Positions 18,114-25,988 of a stretch of 35,754 nucleotides of DNA are shown here, piece after piece (position 1 is the stretch's first letter; every line of letters begins with the position of its first letter). The position numbers and the translations under genes were made by a program. The notes under the pieces were generated by a model. The model was given only the letters and a program-made list of their open reading frames with translations. It ran no database searches and was not told where the DNA came from. The stretch is from Akkermansiaceae bacterium (lineage in GTDB: Bacteria; Verrucomicrobiota; Verrucomicrobiia; Verrucomicrobiales; Akkermansiaceae): assembly GCA_025457665.1 (NCBI GenBank), contig JALOTY010000035.1, positions 1-35,754 on the forward strand. Direction: 5' to 3'.

Positions 18114-18709
18114 AAATCCCATCCATACTTCTCGCCCTTGCGCTCTTCTTGCCGGCCCAAGCCGCACCATGCTGCGAAAATCAGGAAAAACCCGCTGCCG
18201 CATCTGCCGCTGGCTCGCTGCACGAACTCGATTCCTCATGGACCGATCAAAACGGCGAGGCTTTCCAACTCTCCAAACTCAAGAACCGTGTGGTTCTGAT
18301 GACCATGGGCTACACCACGTGCAAGTTCGCCTGCCCACGCTTGGTGGCGGATCTCCTCGCCATCGAGAAAAAACTCACGCCAGAAGAAAAGGATAAGGTC
18401 GATATTGTCTTTGTCTCGATCGATCCCCTTCGTGATACACCCCCAGCCCTCAAGGGTTTTCTGGAAGGAAATCACGCCGACGCTAACCGCTGGCGTGCCC
18501 TTGGAGGCGACGACGATGGCATTCTTGAGCTGTCCGTCGCCCTCGGCATCCGCTACCGCAAGGTTGGCGATTCCGACTTCGCCCACTCGAACATTATCGC
18601 CCTGCTTTCGCCTGCTGGTGAGGTCGTGCACCGCCAGGAGGGTCTGGGTGCGGATCCCGCCGCTTTGCTCGGTGCCTTGAGGAAACTGCTGGCCACGGAC
18701 GAACCTTGA
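18110..18709 (+). CDS. SCO1/SenC-family copper chaperone
   Basis: The 199-residue product has a signal peptide (residues 1-18, AQA cleavage) and a thioredoxin-fold Sco domain at about 40-195. The copper site is complete: C71 and C75 in CKFAC and H159 in FAHSN. The FVSIDPLRDTP motif is also typical. Sco proteins deliver copper or reduce target cysteines during assembly of copper centres, usually the CuA of cytochrome oxidase. Its place between nirV and nnrS suggests that it supplies copper to NirK; that is inferred from context. A cysteine pair (C21, C22) sits at the mature N-terminus, which could add a metal or lipid site. Its ATG overlaps the nirV stop. Confidence 0.92.
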   Translation: MKIPSILLALALFLPAQAAPCCENQEKPAAASAAGSLHELDSSWTDQNGEAFQLSKLKNRVVLMTMGYTTCKFACPRLVADLLAIEKKLTPEEKDKVDIVFVSIDPLRDTPPALKGFLEGNHADANRWRALGGDDDGILELSVALGIRYRKVGDSDFAHSNIIALLSPAGEVVHRQEGLGADPAALLGALRKLLATDEP

Positions 18710-18725
18710 TCAACCTGTTTCCGAC

Positions 18726-19907
18726 ATGAGGTCGCTGTTGTCACGTTGGGAAGAAGGACCTTTCCGGATCTTTTTCCCTCTCGGTTTCGCAGCCTCGGTG
18801 ATCGGGGTCCTACTATGGCCCGCGTTTTTTCAGGGCTTGATCCCCGTCTATCCCCTTGAAGCTCATGCCCGCTGGATGATCCCGGGATTCATCGGCTGCA
18901 TGATCACTGGCTTCCTTGGCACTTCGGGGCCGCGGCTATTAGGAACACGATCCCTCTCGCTGGCCGAATTTGTCGGGCTCCTTTCATTGGCGCTTTCGAT
19001 GATGACCGCCCTGGGACTGGGAAAGTTGCAAGTGGCCGACCTGTTGAGCGGAGCTTGGATGCTGTTACTCCTCGTTTCAATGCTAGGTCGTGCCGTCGGC
19101 AAGCGGCACGATTTCCCACCGCCAGGATTTCCCCTCATCTTGCTTGGTTTGGCCGGAGCGTCTGGGACCGGATTCTTCCTCGGCACCGGAATATCGACCA
19201 CGTTTCCCATAACTCACTTCGTCCGGCTTCTCTATTTCCAGGGGATTCTCTGGCTTCCGATTCTTGGCGTAGCCCCTTACCTCCTGCCCCGTTTTTTCGG
19301 AAGGCGATCACTCCATGATTTCGATGAATCCCTCAAGCTCCCCGTGGGGTGGCTTCGACCCTTCCTTGCCTCTTTCCTCGCCGGGTTCATTCTTATCAGT
19401 AGCTTCGCCCTCGAAGCCACTGGTCACACCGTTGCCGGTCACCTACTCCGGGCCACTGCGGTCGTAGGCCATCTCGGACTCCAGACTCCCGGGCTCATTG
19501 GCATTGGACGGGTAAATGGCCTGGGCTCCTGCGTTCGCTGGGCTCTGCCCTGTTCGATCGCCGGGTGGCTGCTCCCCGCATATTTCCCTCACCTAAGGAT
19601 TGGTTCGCTGCATCTGATGTTTATCGGCGGTGTCGGCCTCCTCGTGCTCGCGGTGGCCACCCGCGTGATCCTCGGCCACTCCGGGCGGGCTGATCGACTT
19701 ATTTCGCCTCTGATTCCTTGGCACGGGCTGTGGATATTGGTCCATCTTACTGCCGCCACTCGCCTAACGGCGGATTTTGTACCCGCGGTCCGGACCTCCC
19801 ACCTCGCCTATGCTGCCCTCCTATGGGTTGTCCTCCTGGGCTTTTGGACCTGGCGAATGCGGCTTGAGATCAAGGCAAAGGCTTGGACTTCGAAGTCAGG
19901 TGGATAA
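18726..19907 (+). CDS. nnrS: NnrS-family heme-copper membrane protein
   Basis: The 393-residue product is almost wholly membrane embedded, with about 12 hydrophobic segments, the size and topology of NnrS. Recognisable NnrS elements are the GFAASVIGVLLWP segment near the N-terminus, the conserved histidine in YPLEAHARWMIPGF, the G-P-R-L strand after the third segment, and SLHLMFIGGVGLLVLAVATR in the C-terminal half. NnrS proteins bind heme and copper and relieve nitrosative stress, in Vibrio cholerae by limiting dinitrosyl-iron complexes. The gene begins 16 bases after sco and is the last of the nirK run. It is convergent with ric, and the two share a hairpin terminator. Confidence 0.93.
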   Translation: MRSLLSRWEEGPFRIFFPLGFAASVIGVLLWPAFFQGLIPVYPLEAHARWMIPGFIGCMITGFLGTSGPRLLGTRSLSLAEFVGLLSLALSMMTALGLGKLQVADLLSGAWMLLLLVSMLGRAVGKRHDFPPPGFPLILLGLAGASGTGFFLGTGISTTFPITHFVRLLYFQGILWLPILGVAPYLLPRFFGRRSLHDFDESLKLPVGWLRPFLASFLAGFILISSFALEATGHTVAGHLLRATAVVGHLGLQTPGLIGIGRVNGLGSCVRWALPCSIAGWLLPAYFPHLRIGSLHLMFIGGVGLLVLAVATRVILGHSGRADRLISPLIPWHGLWILVHLTAATRLTADFVPAVRTSHLAYAALLWVVLLGFWTWRMRLEIKAKAWTSKSGG

Positions 19908-19958
19908 ATCGCCCGTCCCGACAAGATCTCGGGAGTTCACTCGTGGACCACGAAAATA

Positions 19959-19986
19959 GCCGGGAGGTATGTCAGCCCCTCCCGGC
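19959..19986 (-). terminator. Terminator hairpin between nnrS and ric
   Basis: GCCGGGAGG (19959-19967) and CCTCCCGGC (19978-19986) form a perfect 9-bp stem with a 10-base loop. On the minus strand it is followed by TATTTTC, so it fits an intrinsic terminator for ric. On the plus strand no T tract follows, but the stem may still slow transcription leaving nnrS. Confidence 0.7.
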
Positions 19987-20018
19987 TTCACGTGATCAAT
20001 TCACGACAGTATGAGCCT

Positions 20019-20741
20019 TCAGATCCCCGCAAGTTTCTTCGCTGCGGGAAACAAAACGGAGTTTTCCAAATGAATGTGCCGATGAAGGTCTCCTTCAAGT
20101 TCCAAAAGCCCTGCAAATAAAGCGCGATAGGTATTGCAGGCCCCTTCAGGCGGGCGGAATCCATTCGTCAATTCCCTCAGTTCTTGCAGTGCTCGACCCG
20201 CATCCTCATGCTCGTCCATCATCGTCGCAATGGCACCGTCCAGCGGAATCCCCGCTGTTTCCCCCGAAACCATCGCACCTATTGCCGGAAACAGCACGTC
20301 CTCCTCCTTCATGAGGTGGTGCGCCAGCTCGAACATCATGCCTTCGAAAACCTCCAGCAAGGTCACCAGGGAGGGCGTGTGCGGCCCATGAACCCGTGCC
20401 ACCCGGGCTGCCATTTCATGCAACCTCGGCAACTCGCCACGGAGAAACCCATGGTGCCGCTTCACAATGTAATCGACCAGTTCCAGCGGCCCCAACTCAG
20501 CCGGGTTTTCCTCAGGTGCCGGTTCCTCTTCCTCTTTTTCGAGCATTGTGACCATTTCCTCGGGGTCGATGTCTCGCCGCTGGCACGCTTCCAATAAGGT
20601 CCGCCCACCCTGGCAGCAGAAATCCACTCCACGGGCCTGAAAAATCCGGGATCGCGATGGCCGTTCGGCCACCAACTCGCCCACCGTTCGTTCCAAAACC
20701 GGTGTCCCTACCGGCGAATACTCAATTGTCGAATGACTCAT
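20019..20741 (-). CDS. ric: Iron-sulfur cluster repair di-iron protein (RIC/ScdA/YtfE)
   Basis: The product has 240 residues from ATG 20741; a TTG 15 bases upstream is less likely. Residues about 15-65 are the Ric N-terminal (DUF542/ScdA_N) domain with the FQARGVDFCCQGG motif containing C42 and C43. The hemerythrin-like four-helix domain follows, with histidine/glutamate ligands in IVKRHHGFLR, AHHLMKEEDVLFP, DEHEDAG and HRHIHLENSVLFP. RIC proteins restore iron-sulfur clusters damaged by nitric oxide or peroxide. Placement between nnrS and the Rrf2 regulator ties it to NO stress. Its promoter region (20742-20999) is shared with the divergent regulator gene. Confidence 0.95.
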   Translation of the reverse strand: MSHSTIEYSPVGTPVLERTVGELVAERPSRSRIFQARGVDFCCQGGRTLLEACQRRDIDPEEMVTMLEKEEEEPAPEENPAELGPLELVDYIVKRHHGFLRGELPRLHEMAARVARVHGPHTPSLVTLLEVFEGMMFELAHHLMKEEDVLFPAIGAMVSGETAGIPLDGAIATMMDEHEDAGRALQELRELTNGFRPPEGACNTYRALFAGLLELEGDLHRHIHLENSVLFPAAKKLAGI

Positions 20742-20974
20742 AGCGCCCCAACTCAAACCGTTCCATGCTTTAGGTCAAGAAATTGCTTTCTTTTTTTCGG
20801 CTTTCAGACAGGCGCTTGGAATCAAGAGGGGAGCAATCGCTTTGATTTCGCCAGACCTTCGGCCTGAAGCCCGGGTGCCGCCTCAATATGAGGAAAGTTC
20901 TTTCTTTATATTTGCCCCCTGCCAACCTTTTCGGGTCTTGCTTCGCGCGCCACATGCACGGCAGCGGTCTGATT

Positions 20975-20989
20975 TTGAAATCATTTCAA
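20975..20989 (+). promoter_or_regulatory. Palindromic operator over the rrf2 ribosome binding site
   Basis: TTGAAATCATTTCAA is a perfect 15-bp palindrome (7-1-7). Its last two bases overlap a strong Shine-Dalgarno AAGGAG (20988-20993), which sits 6 bases before the ATG at 21000 and confirms that start. A site here could repress the regulator's own gene. It is also 234 bases from the ric start, so it could act on both divergent genes. Assignment as the Rrf2 target is inference. Confidence 0.5.
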
Positions 20990-20999
20990 GGAGTCTATC

Positions 21000-21416
21000 A
21001 TGTTCGGATACGGAAAGATGAGCGGCTGTGCGGTCGCAGCGATCAGTGCTCTGGCCGAAGTCCACGCCAAAGGGATCACCCTCAGCTCCCACCAGATCGC
21101 AGAGAGTCGAAATCTCTCCCAACCGCTTGTAGGCAAGATCATGACGGTCCTGTCCCAGGCCGGGCTTGTCATTGGCAACCGCGGTCCAGGTGGTGGATAT
21201 CGGCTTGCCCGCCCCCCCGGTGCCATCACAGTGCTCGAAGTGGTGGAGCTCTTCGAGGGTCATCGCGACGGTAATTCATGCCCTTTCGGCCCAGGATGGT
21301 GCGGAGTGGGTGAACCCTGCCCCCTCCACCACACACTAGCTAAGATGAGTGATCTGGCATCCGCGAGCCTCAGGGAAATGACCTTCGCGCCCTTCATTGA
21401 TCATCCTAAGCAGTAG
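21000..21416 (+). CDS. Rrf2-family iron-sulfur regulator (NsrR/IscR-like)
   Basis: The 138-residue product is an Rrf2 transcription factor. The winged helix spans about 8-72, with recognition helix NLSQPLVGKIM (38-48) and the wing RGPGGGYRLAR (61-71). The dimerisation helix follows. Three cysteines, C94-x6-C101-x5-C107, form the expected [Fe-S] site; NsrR and IscR use the same arrangement with slightly different first spacing. NsrR loses its cluster on reaction with NO and so derepresses NO-defence genes. The neighbouring ric, nnrS and nirK make an NO-sensing role the best guess, though an IscR-like role in cluster homeostasis cannot be excluded. A perfect palindrome lies over its ribosome binding site. 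Confidence 0.9.
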   Translation: MFGYGKMSGCAVAAISALAEVHAKGITLSSHQIAESRNLSQPLVGKIMTVLSQAGLVIGNRGPGGGYRLARPPGAITVLEVVELFEGHRDGNSCPFGPGWCGVGEPCPLHHTLAKMSDLASASLREMTFAPFIDHPKQ

Positions 21417-21447
21417 GATACCCCTTGAATTCTTTCCCACGCTGCCT

Positions 21448-22362
21448 CTACTTCATGCAGCACTTCTTGAATTTCTTTCCGCTGCCGCAGGGGCAGGGAT
21501 CGTTTCTTCCCGCTTCGGCCGCCCGGCTTTCCCCAAAGCCCGTCGTAAAGGGAGACTTGGGCGACTCATGGTTTGCGAAAAGGTCAAAACCGTCGCCGAA
21601 GTCAGGTTGGCTCGGTTCTGAAGCTTGAAGCAACGAGCGATAGAAATCCAGCATCCTAGGAACGAGTCGCGGAGGATCCGCGGGCACCGAAAGTTTCCCC
21701 AACACGGCCTCCAGATCGCCGCAATAAGTCAACTCCACCAGGTCCTTGGCAAACAACTCGCGCACCAGTCCCTCAAGCTCTCTTGCTCTGAGTCGAATGA
21801 CGTCACCCATCATTTGCGAAATCAATGGGGTATCGATCACACCATCCTTGGGCTTGGCAGTGAGCATGGCTTCCAAGACCTCGCGAAGGAAACCCATCGC
21901 CTCACCCCGCAGCTCCGGCCGATTTTCCGCTGCGACTGCGACTGCCTCGCTCAAGGCGCTCCTGCCGATCGAAGAAAGGCCGGGGCGTTTCATCCATGCG
22001 GCCAAGGGCCGGAGGTCGCCGTCGATGAAGCCAACCAGCGGCTCCCACGAAATGGTTTCGCCAAACACATCGCGCAGGACATCCGCATGCTGCCCGAGGA
22101 AATCGAGCACCTCCGGAAGGGCCTCCGCCGCCCTCAGCTCACTGAGCAACCACAGCGCATGCAGACCGAAATCCAGTTCGTCGTTATCATAGCGGTCTGC
22201 GAAGTGGTGAAGATGCGCGCCGTTATCGATCGCATCGCGCAGCACCTGCCGCAGCTCACCTACCGCTTGCTCACGCGGCAAGGCAAGGATCGCCTCCACC
22301 GCCGTGCTCGGCAGTTCCAGACCATATTGGTAAAGCACTTCCACTTCGGGCGATAGATCCAC
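21448..22362 (-). CDS. DUF1186-like protein with C-terminal SEC-C motif
   Basis: The product has 304 residues. Most of it is helical, with the pattern of DUF1186 proteins: an N-terminal leucine-rich region, then HLHHFADRYDNDELDFGLHALWLL near 50-75. The last 22 residues are a SEC-C zinc motif, NDPCPCGSGKKFKKCC, identical in style to the SecA tail. SEC-C motifs bind zinc and mediate protein or ribosome contacts. The function of DUF1186 proteins is not known. The gene begins 3 bases after the stop of the upstream TPR gene, so both are likely from one mRNA and may act together. Confidence 0.85.
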   Translation of the reverse strand: MDLSPEVEVLYQYGLELPSTAVEAILALPREQAVGELRQVLRDAIDNGAHLHHFADRYDNDELDFGLHALWLLSELRAAEALPEVLDFLGQHADVLRDVFGETISWEPLVGFIDGDLRPLAAWMKRPGLSSIGRSALSEAVAVAAENRPELRGEAMGFLREVLEAMLTAKPKDGVIDTPLISQMMGDVIRLRARELEGLVRELFAKDLVELTYCGDLEAVLGKLSVPADPPRLVPRMLDFYRSLLQASEPSQPDFGDGFDLFANHESPKSPFTTGFGESRAAEAGRNDPCPCGSGKKFKKCCMK

Positions 22363-22365
22363 CGG

Positions 22366-23028
22366 CTATGGCTTGCGCTCCCGCACCACCGGCAGCCTCC
22401 CCTGTTTGACCTCCACCCGCCTTTGGGAATCGGCGAGAAGTCGCTGCTGGAATCCTCTCATTCGGGCCAGCATCAGCCCACGCTCCAGACTCTCCGTGAC
22501 CTCCTCCGTATGCCGCTCCCTCCTGATGGCCTTCAGCAGCATCTCGGCATGCTCCAGCCTGCCGGCTTCCATGTGCCACTCCGCCACAGTCGCGTAGAAA
22601 AATTTCCATTCCGAGAGATGCGCCGCCCTGTCGTGCCCCAGCGCCTCCTGCAAGGACATGCTTTTTCCGAGCAGCTCCGGCAAACTCGCACCACGACCGC
22701 TCTCGATCCGACGGCTGGCCTCGGCAATCTTGGCAAAAAGATAATCCGGATGCCTCTCCAGCATCTTCCTTTCCACCTCTCTTGCCTTCTTCTCTTTTCC
22801 AGCGATCCGATAAGCAACCGCCAGGTAGTTCCACAAGGTTGGCACCACCGGATAGCGCTTCACCATCCTCTCCAACCTCGCCAGCCCCTCCGGGCGACCC
22901 CCTTGGGCGGCATGATAAAGATCATTCAGATCATCGTTGGTCAAACCAGGCGGCAAGGACTGTGGGACCGGCTCGTAATTCAGCCGATAGCTCGTGGCCT
23001 CTTCATAAGTTTCCTGCGGTGAAAGCAT
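22366..23028 (-). CDS. Tetratricopeptide-like protein, function unknown
   Basis: The ATG at 23028 gives 220 residues (MLSPQETYEEATSYRL). An in-frame ATG at 23067 would add 13 hydrophobic residues; neither has a clear ribosome binding site. The product is helical, with TPR-like stretches such as LWNYLAVAYRIAGKEKKARE and LSEWKFFYATVAEWHMEAGR. It has a basic C-terminus (QGRLPVVRERKP). No enzyme motif is present. It sits 3 bases before the SEC-C protein gene, which suggests shared expression. A pseudogene lies upstream on the same strand. Confidence 0.75.
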   Translation of the reverse strand: MLSPQETYEEATSYRLNYEPVPQSLPPGLTNDDLNDLYHAAQGGRPEGLARLERMVKRYPVVPTLWNYLAVAYRIAGKEKKAREVERKMLERHPDYLFAKIAEASRRIESGRGASLPELLGKSMSLQEALGHDRAAHLSEWKFFYATVAEWHMEAGRLEHAEMLLKAIRRERHTEEVTESLERGLMLARMRGFQQRLLADSQRRVEVKQGRLPVVRERKP

Positions 23029-23159
23029 GAACCAGAAAACCCCAAGCCCGTCCTCAATGGCAAGCATGATGGGGTGCCGCTTCCATGAGAAAAGGCACTC
23101 GATCCCTCCAAGCCACCCGGTTCCCGGGTGATCAGTGGGAGAGGCGACTGTGAGGTGGA

Positions 23160-23840
23160 TCAGCTGGCGCAGAGGTTGGTGACGGTGTCGAGCAGGGAGC
23201 CGGAGATGGGTTGGACGCGGGGATCGATGGGGGCGTGGAGACCGTCGGCCATGAGGATGATGTTTCCGCGGTGGGTGCCGGAGATGACGAGGTTCCGCTC
23301 GGGATCGAAGAAGGCGAGGTTGCCCTCGATGACAAAAGGCAACCAGCCGGAATCGGTGAAGAAGCTGGGGATTTCCTCGTCGGTGGCGGGTTCTCCGTCG
23401 ATGGCGGGCTGGCGGATCACGGGGCGCAAGCCGGCCTCCGTTTCGAGGGCACCGAGGAAGATGACTTGGTCGCCAAAGATCTCGTTGTGAAGGTTCCAGC
23501 GCTCCAGATAGGCGACGGGGGAAGCCTTGTGTTCTTCGTGTGGCCGGTGGATCACGAGGAGACCGAAGAAACCGGGCCAAGTGGCTTTGAGGTAGGATTA
23601 TGAATCCGGCTGGAACCAGACCTGGTGTTCGTTTCCTTCGTCATCGGGAGCGCGGCTCAGTTCGAGCGGCGCGGCTTGGAGGATGAGCCCGCGCTTTTGG
23701 GCGCAGGCGCGGAAGATTCCAAGTTCCTCTTGGAAATAGGAAGAACCGCCTTGAAGGCGCGCAATTGCTTCGCAGCGGCTTCGGAGCTCCGCAACAAGTG
23801 CTTTAAGCGGGATTCCTGCAGCAGCGTGGCTTGGTTCATG
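23160..23840 (-). pseudogene. Disrupted gene of a conserved hypothetical (about 230 residues)
   Basis: One reading frame shows protein-like sequence from about 23815 down to 23160, broken only by a TAA at 23598-23600. Before it the frame ends EHQVWFQPDS; after it continues SYLKATWPGFFG, HEEHKASPVAYLERWN and later THRGNIILMADGLHAPID. The continuity across the stop indicates one original protein. No start codon exists in this frame. The only good ATG (23840-23838, MNQATLLQE) is in another frame, so a 1-base loss within the first dozen codons is likely. Two independent lesions make a pseudogene more probable than readthrough. I do not recognise the family with certainty; the C-terminal style resembles domains in mobile polyvalent proteins. 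A 190-base gap toward the ATPase gene holds nothing recognisable. Confidence 0.65.
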
Positions 23841-24030
23841 AGGCGAGATTAGGGGGGGTGGAGATCGGAAAATCAATGGTGGAGAAGTGCCGGGTGAGCG
23901 GCGGGAGAGGTGTTTTGGAGCGGTGTGCAGTGAGCGTCGAGGCGGATGTGGAGTGAGTGTTGGGGGAGGACAAGTGCTTCGCGCGGTTCCTTGGCATCGA
24001 CGCTCATAGTCCGCCGCAACAGGGCTTTTC

Positions 24031-25368
24031 TCAGGCGCTTGCCTGCAAGAACCACTGGATGGCGGGGAGGACTTGGATGGGGGCGGGGACTTGGGTGCCG
24101 GGTGGGAGGGGGTCGAGGACGATGAGGAGCAGGCTGGCGGAGGGGTGGATGGCGTGGGCTTCCAGGAGTGAGCGGGTTTCGCGAGTGAATGTGGCGGGAT
24201 CGGCGGCATCGGCGCAGACTTGGACGAGGAGAACTTGGCCCTTGGGATCGGTGGCGTGGAAATCGACTTCGTTTCCTTGGGGGGTGCGGGCGTAGTGGAC
24301 CTCGCAGCCGCGGCGGAGGAGTTCGATGAACACGGCGGTTTCGAGGGCATGGCCGGTATTGGCGCGTCCGGTGCGTTCGTAGATGGGGATGAGGCCGGGA
24401 TCGATGGGATAGGCCTTGCGGGGATTGACCATGCGCTGGCGTTCCGAGGCGGTGAGGAGCGAGGTGGTGCGGATGAGAAAGGCGTCCTCGAAGTAGGCGA
24501 GAAAGGCGTGGAGGCTGTCTTTGGAAACGGGCAGGCCTTGGGATTTCAGGGTGTCGTAGAATTTCTGGATACTGAAGGGGGCGCAGGGATTGCCGAGCAG
24601 TTGGCGCTGGAGCCAGCGCAGGGCGACGGGATTGGAAACGCCGTGGCGTTCGATCACATCACGAAGCACGGCGACATCGACGTAGCCCTGGAGAAGTGGT
24701 CGGCGGTCGCGGGTTTCGAGGTTCTGGGCATCCGGGAAGCCGCCTTCGGACAGGTAGGTGCGGAATGCATTTTCGAGGATGGAGCGGCGGGCTTTGGGGA
24801 GGGATTCCCATGCCTTGTCTGGAAGGAGGTCCCGGTGCAGGAGCGCCTCGCGGAAGCTGAAGGGGAAGACGGTGACTTCCATGGCGCGGCCGCGCATGCT
24901 GGTGTGGACCTCGCGGCTGAGCATGGAGGCGGACGATCCGGAGAGGAAGAGTCGGACTTTCTCGGTGTCGAGAATGCGCCGGGCGAAGGTTTCCCAGCTG
25001 TGGACAAGCTGGATCTCGTCGAGAAAGAGCGTGACCCTGGACTGGTCGCGGAATTCCGGGTGGCGCTGGAAGTAGGATTCCAATAGGAACGAGAGATCGG
25101 ACGCGTCCATGCCGGCGAGGCGCTCGTCCTCGAGGTTCAGATAGACCAGGGATTCCCGGGGTTCCCCGGCGGCGAGGAGGTCGGCCAGGCATTGCCAAAG
25201 GAAACAGGGCTTGCCACTGCGCCTCATGCCGATCACGGCGAGCGCCTTGCCCGGAACCTTGGGGAGACGGATCTCGCGCCGCGTCAGGAGAGGGATGGGC
25301 GCGACGAGGGAATCGGCCAGTTTCTCCAGAAGGGCTGCTCGAATTTCTCCTTTCACGAGAGAGAGCAT
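24031..25368 (-). CDS. AAA+ ATPase with DUF4143 domain
   Basis: The 445-residue product has the common two-part layout: an N-terminal AAA+ domain (about 40-210) and a DUF4143 domain (about 225-400), a restriction-endonuclease-like fold with ETAVFIELLRRG and GNEVDFHA near its end. Walker B is VTLFLDEIQ, and sensor region RLFLSGSSASML is normal. Walker A reads GMRRSGKPC: the lysine is present, but the serine/threonine that should follow is proline, which may weaken magnesium coordination. These proteins are frequent in accessory regions; their role is not established, and proposals include defence or DNA transactions. The start lies 9 bases from a 21-bp near-palindrome. It follows the hsdR remnant by 41 bases. 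Confidence 0.88.
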   Translation of the reverse strand: MLSLVKGEIRAALLEKLADSLVAPIPLLTRREIRLPKVPGKALAVIGMRRSGKPCFLWQCLADLLAAGEPRESLVYLNLEDERLAGMDASDLSFLLESYFQRHPEFRDQSRVTLFLDEIQLVHSWETFARRILDTEKVRLFLSGSSASMLSREVHTSMRGRAMEVTVFPFSFREALLHRDLLPDKAWESLPKARRSILENAFRTYLSEGGFPDAQNLETRDRRPLLQGYVDVAVLRDVIERHGVSNPVALRWLQRQLLGNPCAPFSIQKFYDTLKSQGLPVSKDSLHAFLAYFEDAFLIRTTSLLTASERQRMVNPRKAYPIDPGLIPIYERTGRANTGHALETAVFIELLRRGCEVHYARTPQGNEVDFHATDPKGQVLLVQVCADAADPATFTRETRSLLEAHAIHPSASLLLIVLDPLPPGTQVPAPIQVLPAIQWFLQASA

Positions 25369-25377
25369 CTTCTCATT

Positions 25378-25398
25378 TTATCCCTTTGAAAAGGATAA
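25378..25398 (-). promoter_or_regulatory. 21-bp near-palindrome upstream of the DUF4143 ATPase
   Basis: The site is TTATCC-C-TTT-G-AAA-A-GGATAA; 9 of 10 base pairs across the centre are symmetric. It is AT-rich within GC-rich DNA and ends 9 bases before the ATPase start on the minus strand, so it looks like an operator or promoter element. The lack of a T tract argues against a terminator for the upstream hsdR remnant. Confidence 0.5.
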
Positions 25399-25409
25399 CT
25401 TTGCGGATC

Positions 25410-25988
25410 TCAGGCGGGTTGCTGGCCGTTGAATTCATCGAGGTATTCGCGGACGACGAGGGCGCTAATGAACTGGCAGCTTTCCGGGGTGAGCGGGAGC
25501 TGGTGGCGGGTGCGGAACTGCTCGATGATGAGGGTGGTCATCATTTGGGCGGCGAAGGCGGGATTGGTGAGGGGCTGGCCGTTCTGGGAAATGCGGGCGT
25601 CGGCCTCGGCCTTGAGGGAGGAGAGGGCTTCGAAGAGTTTGCGTTCGCTGGCGGCGGGTTCGCCCTTTTCCAGGAGGCGCTTGTGGAGGCGGGCGTATTT
25701 CGCATCGTTGGTGTATTTCGCGCGGAGGAGTTGGTTCCGGCGCTCCAACTCGCGGGCGCGGGCGTGGATGTCGTTGAGGGCAGTGATGTTCGCCTGCATT
25801 TCCTCAGCGGTGATTTCGCTCAGGTTGCGGGAGCGGAACAGGCGTTCGAGTTCCTCGCGGAGGAGGCCCGGGAAAAGATTGGTCTCCCGGTCCCAGCGCT
25901 GATTTCTCAAGGGCAGATAGGAGTATCCCAGCCTTGTGAGGTGGAAGATCGCCGGGACTTTGACCCTGCTGTCTTCGCTGAATTTCAT
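25410..25988 (-). CDS. Internally deleted HsdR remnant (type I restriction subunit)
   Basis: The product is 192 residues. The first about 45 (MKFSEDSRVKVPAIFHLTRL, then LRNQRWDRETNLFP) match the extreme N-terminus of type I restriction R subunits. From about residue 50 the sequence instead resembles the extreme C-terminus of HsdR: helical, with RNQLLRAKYTNDAKYARLHK and the ending FISALVVREYLDEFNG. Normal HsdR proteins have about 1000 residues, so the nuclease and DEAD/helicase domains are missing and the frame is retained. It cannot cut or translocate DNA. No hsdM or hsdS is in the window. A small domesticated protein is possible, but a deletion relic is the simpler reading. Family assignment is from memory of HsdR sequences. 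Confidence 0.65.
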   Translation of the reverse strand: MKFSEDSRVKVPAIFHLTRLGYSYLPLRNQRWDRETNLFPGLLREELERLFRSRNLSEITAEEMQANITALNDIHARARELERRNQLLRAKYTNDAKYARLHKRLLEKGEPAASERKLFEALSSLKAEADARISQNGQPLTNPAFAAQMMTTLIIEQFRTRHQLPLTPESCQFISALVVREYLDEFNGQQPA

